A stretch of DNA of 21,196 nucleotides from CAZDXV01 sp964648705. GTDB lineage: Bacteria; Patescibacteriota; Minisyncoccia; Minisyncoccales; GWA2-38-27. Positions 19,760 through 21,196 of this stretch are shown in pieces. Where the stretch lies: the NCBI GenBank assembly GCA_964648705.1, contig CAZYOI010000004.1:1-21196 (forward strand). Direction: 5' to 3'. Positions within the stretch are counted from its first letter, which is position 1; every line of letters begins with the position of its first letter. Position numbers and translations under genes: made by a program. The notes under the pieces are model-generated. The model did not search any database and was not told where the DNA came from. It was given only the letters and a program-made list of their open reading frames with translations.

Positions 19760-21186
19760 AGATAAAAGCTTTAAAGTTTATTCTGCTTGCGGTTATAGGT
19801 TCGGCTTTAATCTTGCCGAATCTTCTTTTTGGAGAGGAAGACTTAAAGAGTGTTTGTAATTTGAACAATATTGAGTCGGAATGCAATAAGTTAAGCAGTT
19901 CAGAATGTACTGCCTTGTTGAAAAAATGCGAGAAATATTATCAAGAGGAAAGCAAAAGAATATCGGATGATATTAACAGGACGGCCCAAGAAAAACAGAC
20001 TCTTCAGAATAAGATATACAGCATAAATAAAAAGATTCAGAACTTGGATTACCAGATTTATCAGAGCAATTTAGTAATAAAAGATTTAGGCATTCAGATA
20101 GAAGATACAGGAGAGTCTATTGAAAGTACTTCTTCTGAAATTGAAAAAAAGAAAGAACAGCTGGGAGCTATTCTGCAGACCCTTTATGAGCAGGACAGAA
20201 AGCCGCTCATTGAGATTCTTTTGGCAGAAGAGGATATATCGGGCTTTTTTGACGATTTGGTAGCTTTGGAGGTTTTAAACTCGAAGAATAAGGATTTATT
20301 AAAGGATATAAAACTGTTGAAGACGAATTTGATAGATGAGAAAGAAGAGCTGGAAACAGAGAAAGACGATTATAATAAAGCAGTTCAAATTCAACAGCTT
20401 CAGAAACAGGAAAGCCAGCAGACAAAGCAAGAGCAGCAACATTATTTAAATATTACCGAGCAAGAGTATCAGCAGCAGCTTCAGGAGAAAAGGGAAATTG
20501 AAAAGAAAGCGGCCGAGATAAAAGCCAAACTGTTTGCTTTGGCGGGTACTCCTACTACAGAGGCTCCTACATTTGGAGAGGCTTTAGAAATAGCTAAAAC
20601 AGTTGAGAATACCACCGGGGTAAGACCCGCTTTCCTTTTAGCTATTTTGCAGCAAGAATCTGCTATAGGAAAAAATGTAGGCCAGTGCTATCTTAAGAAC
20701 ACTCAGACAGGAGCGGGTACTGTAGCCTATAACGGCAAAGCTGTAGCAAATGTAATGAAGCCTACAAGAGACGTCGGTCCCTTCCTGACTATTACCAAAG
20801 AGCTGGGAAAGGAGTGGCAGAGCACTCCTGTATCCTGTCCTATGAGTTTTGGCTACGGGGGAGCTATGGGCCCCGCCCAGTTTATACCTTCTACCTGGAT
20901 GATTTACAGAAACCGCCTGCAGAGTATTTTAGGAAGACCTGCCAGTCCCTGGGCTATTCAGGATTCCTTCCTGGCTTCAGGGTTGTATTTATCCGATTAT
21001 GGAGCTTCAAGCCAGACAGAAACGGGGGAGTGGAAAGCTGCTATGATATATTTCTCAGGATCTACAACTAATTCAAGGTTTTACTTCTACGCTAATCAGG
21101 TTTTAGCCAAAGCTGACTGTGTTCAGGAGTTTATAGATACCAATACTATGTCAGCTGCCTGCCAGAGTAAGATAAATCTGCAATAA
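19756..21186 (+). CDS. Secreted coiled-coil lytic transglycosylase (MltB-like)
   Basis: A 476-residue exported protein. Residues 1-26 are a signal peptide or anchor (basic start, hydrophobic 8-25). Residues 60-260 are mostly heptad-like coiled coil rich in Glu, Gln and Lys, similar to the coiled-coil regions of PcsB/EnvC-type wall hydrolases. Residues 275-460 form a lysozyme-like lytic transglycosylase domain: LLAILQQESAIGKNVG with the probable catalytic E301, then GYGGAMGPAQFIPSTWMIYR (366-385), the MltB/SLT motif, and a final helix region DSFLASGLYLSDYG. It should cleave glycan strands of peptidoglycan, with the coiled coil as a spacer or partner-binding arm. Paired cysteines occur at 34/43/51/58 and 311/361/455/469. 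It overlaps the L25 stop by ATGA. No LysM or SPOR domain is seen. Confidence 0.85.
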   Translation: MKIKALKFILLAVIGSALILPNLLFGEEDLKSVCNLNNIESECNKLSSSECTALLKKCEKYYQEESKRISDDINRTAQEKQTLQNKIYSINKKIQNLDYQIYQSNLVIKDLGIQIEDTGESIESTSSEIEKKKEQLGAILQTLYEQDRKPLIEILLAEEDISGFFDDLVALEVLNSKNKDLLKDIKLLKTNLIDEKEELETEKDDYNKAVQIQQLQKQESQQTKQEQQHYLNITEQEYQQQLQEKREIEKKAAEIKAKLFALAGTPTTEAPTFGEALEIAKTVENTTGVRPAFLLAILQQESAIGKNVGQCYLKNTQTGAGTVAYNGKAVANVMKPTRDVGPFLTITKELGKEWQSTPVSCPMSFGYGGAMGPAQFIPSTWMIYRNRLQSILGRPASPWAIQDSFLASGLYLSDYGASSQTETGEWKAAMIYFSGSTTNSRFYFYANQVLAKADCVQEFIDTNTMSAACQSKINLQ

Positions 21187-21189
21187 CCC

Positions 21190-21195
21190 TTGACA
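21190..21195 (+). promoter_or_regulatory. Possible -35 box of the next gene's promoter
   Basis: A perfect TTGACA four bases after the last stop. The window ends before a -10 box could be seen, so this is only suggestive. Confidence 0.25.
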
Positions 21196-21196
21196 A

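Noticed and set aside
1..21196. CRISPR arrays, insertion sequences, tRNA or rRNA genes, UGA recoding
   Set aside because: I saw no regularly spaced repeats, transposase motifs, tRNA arms or rRNA sequences, and TGA ends six well-supported genes at family-normal C-termini.

Overview
The window looks like a stretch of a small, gene-dense bacterial genome, most likely from the Candidate Phyla Radiation (Patescibacteria, Parcubacteria-like). This is an inference from gene content and style. Almost every gene is on the + strand, six junctions are ATGA stop/start overlaps, and many starts lack a Shine-Dalgarno sequence. The central-carbon enzymes are the non-classical versions common in that group (ApgM-type phosphoglycerate mutase, PduL-type phosphotransacylase, PfkB-family sugar kinase, PEP synthase). 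TGA is used as an ordinary stop, so there is no sign of the UGA-glycine code of Gracilibacteria/SR1.

Layout. 1-2075: the end of an unknown gene, a CYTH protein, a minus-strand relic of a glycerophosphodiester phosphodiesterase, a UMPH-1 pyrimidine 5'-nucleotidase, an orphan ORF and a terminator. 2174-5976: a promoter, then ftsZ, galU and nnrD, followed by a short-chain dehydrogenase whose leader forms a hairpin. 5977-6199: a minus-strand relic resembling the C-terminus of a DUF2207-type membrane protein, a terminator and a consensus -10 box. 6200-10559: an AhpF/TrxB-like flavin reductase, enolase, ApgM, a membrane-anchored thioredoxin-fold protein and a glutaredoxin, closed by a terminator only 6 bases before gap. 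10566-11610: gap and a two-way terminator. 11611-11985: a GC-rich structured RNA gene on the minus strand with its own TTGACA promoter, which I cannot assign to a family. 12032-18312: pduL, ackA, a degenerate receiver/zinc-ribbon protein, ppsA, a pfkB-type kinase and fba, tightly packed. 18313-21196: a membrane-anchored Cys-rich protein, a ferredoxin, bL25 and a coiled-coil lytic transglycosylase.

How it fits together. The middle of the window is a carbon-metabolism region. GAPDH, ApgM, enolase and PEP synthase cover much of the three-carbon part of glycolysis/gluconeogenesis. The PfkB kinase and class II aldolase could join the six- and three-carbon ends. PduL plus acetate kinase would turn acetyl-CoA into acetate with ATP gain. 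The flavin reductase, thioredoxin-fold protein, glutaredoxin and ferredoxin supply thiol and electron carriers. FtsZ, GalU and the lytic transglycosylase serve division and envelope work.

The most interesting items are the unassigned minus-strand structured RNA between gap and pduL, two minus-strand relics that keep only gene 3' ends, consensus -10 boxes placed so that transcripts would be leaderless, the terminator abutting gap, and substitutions at catalytic positions of acetate kinase and ApgM.
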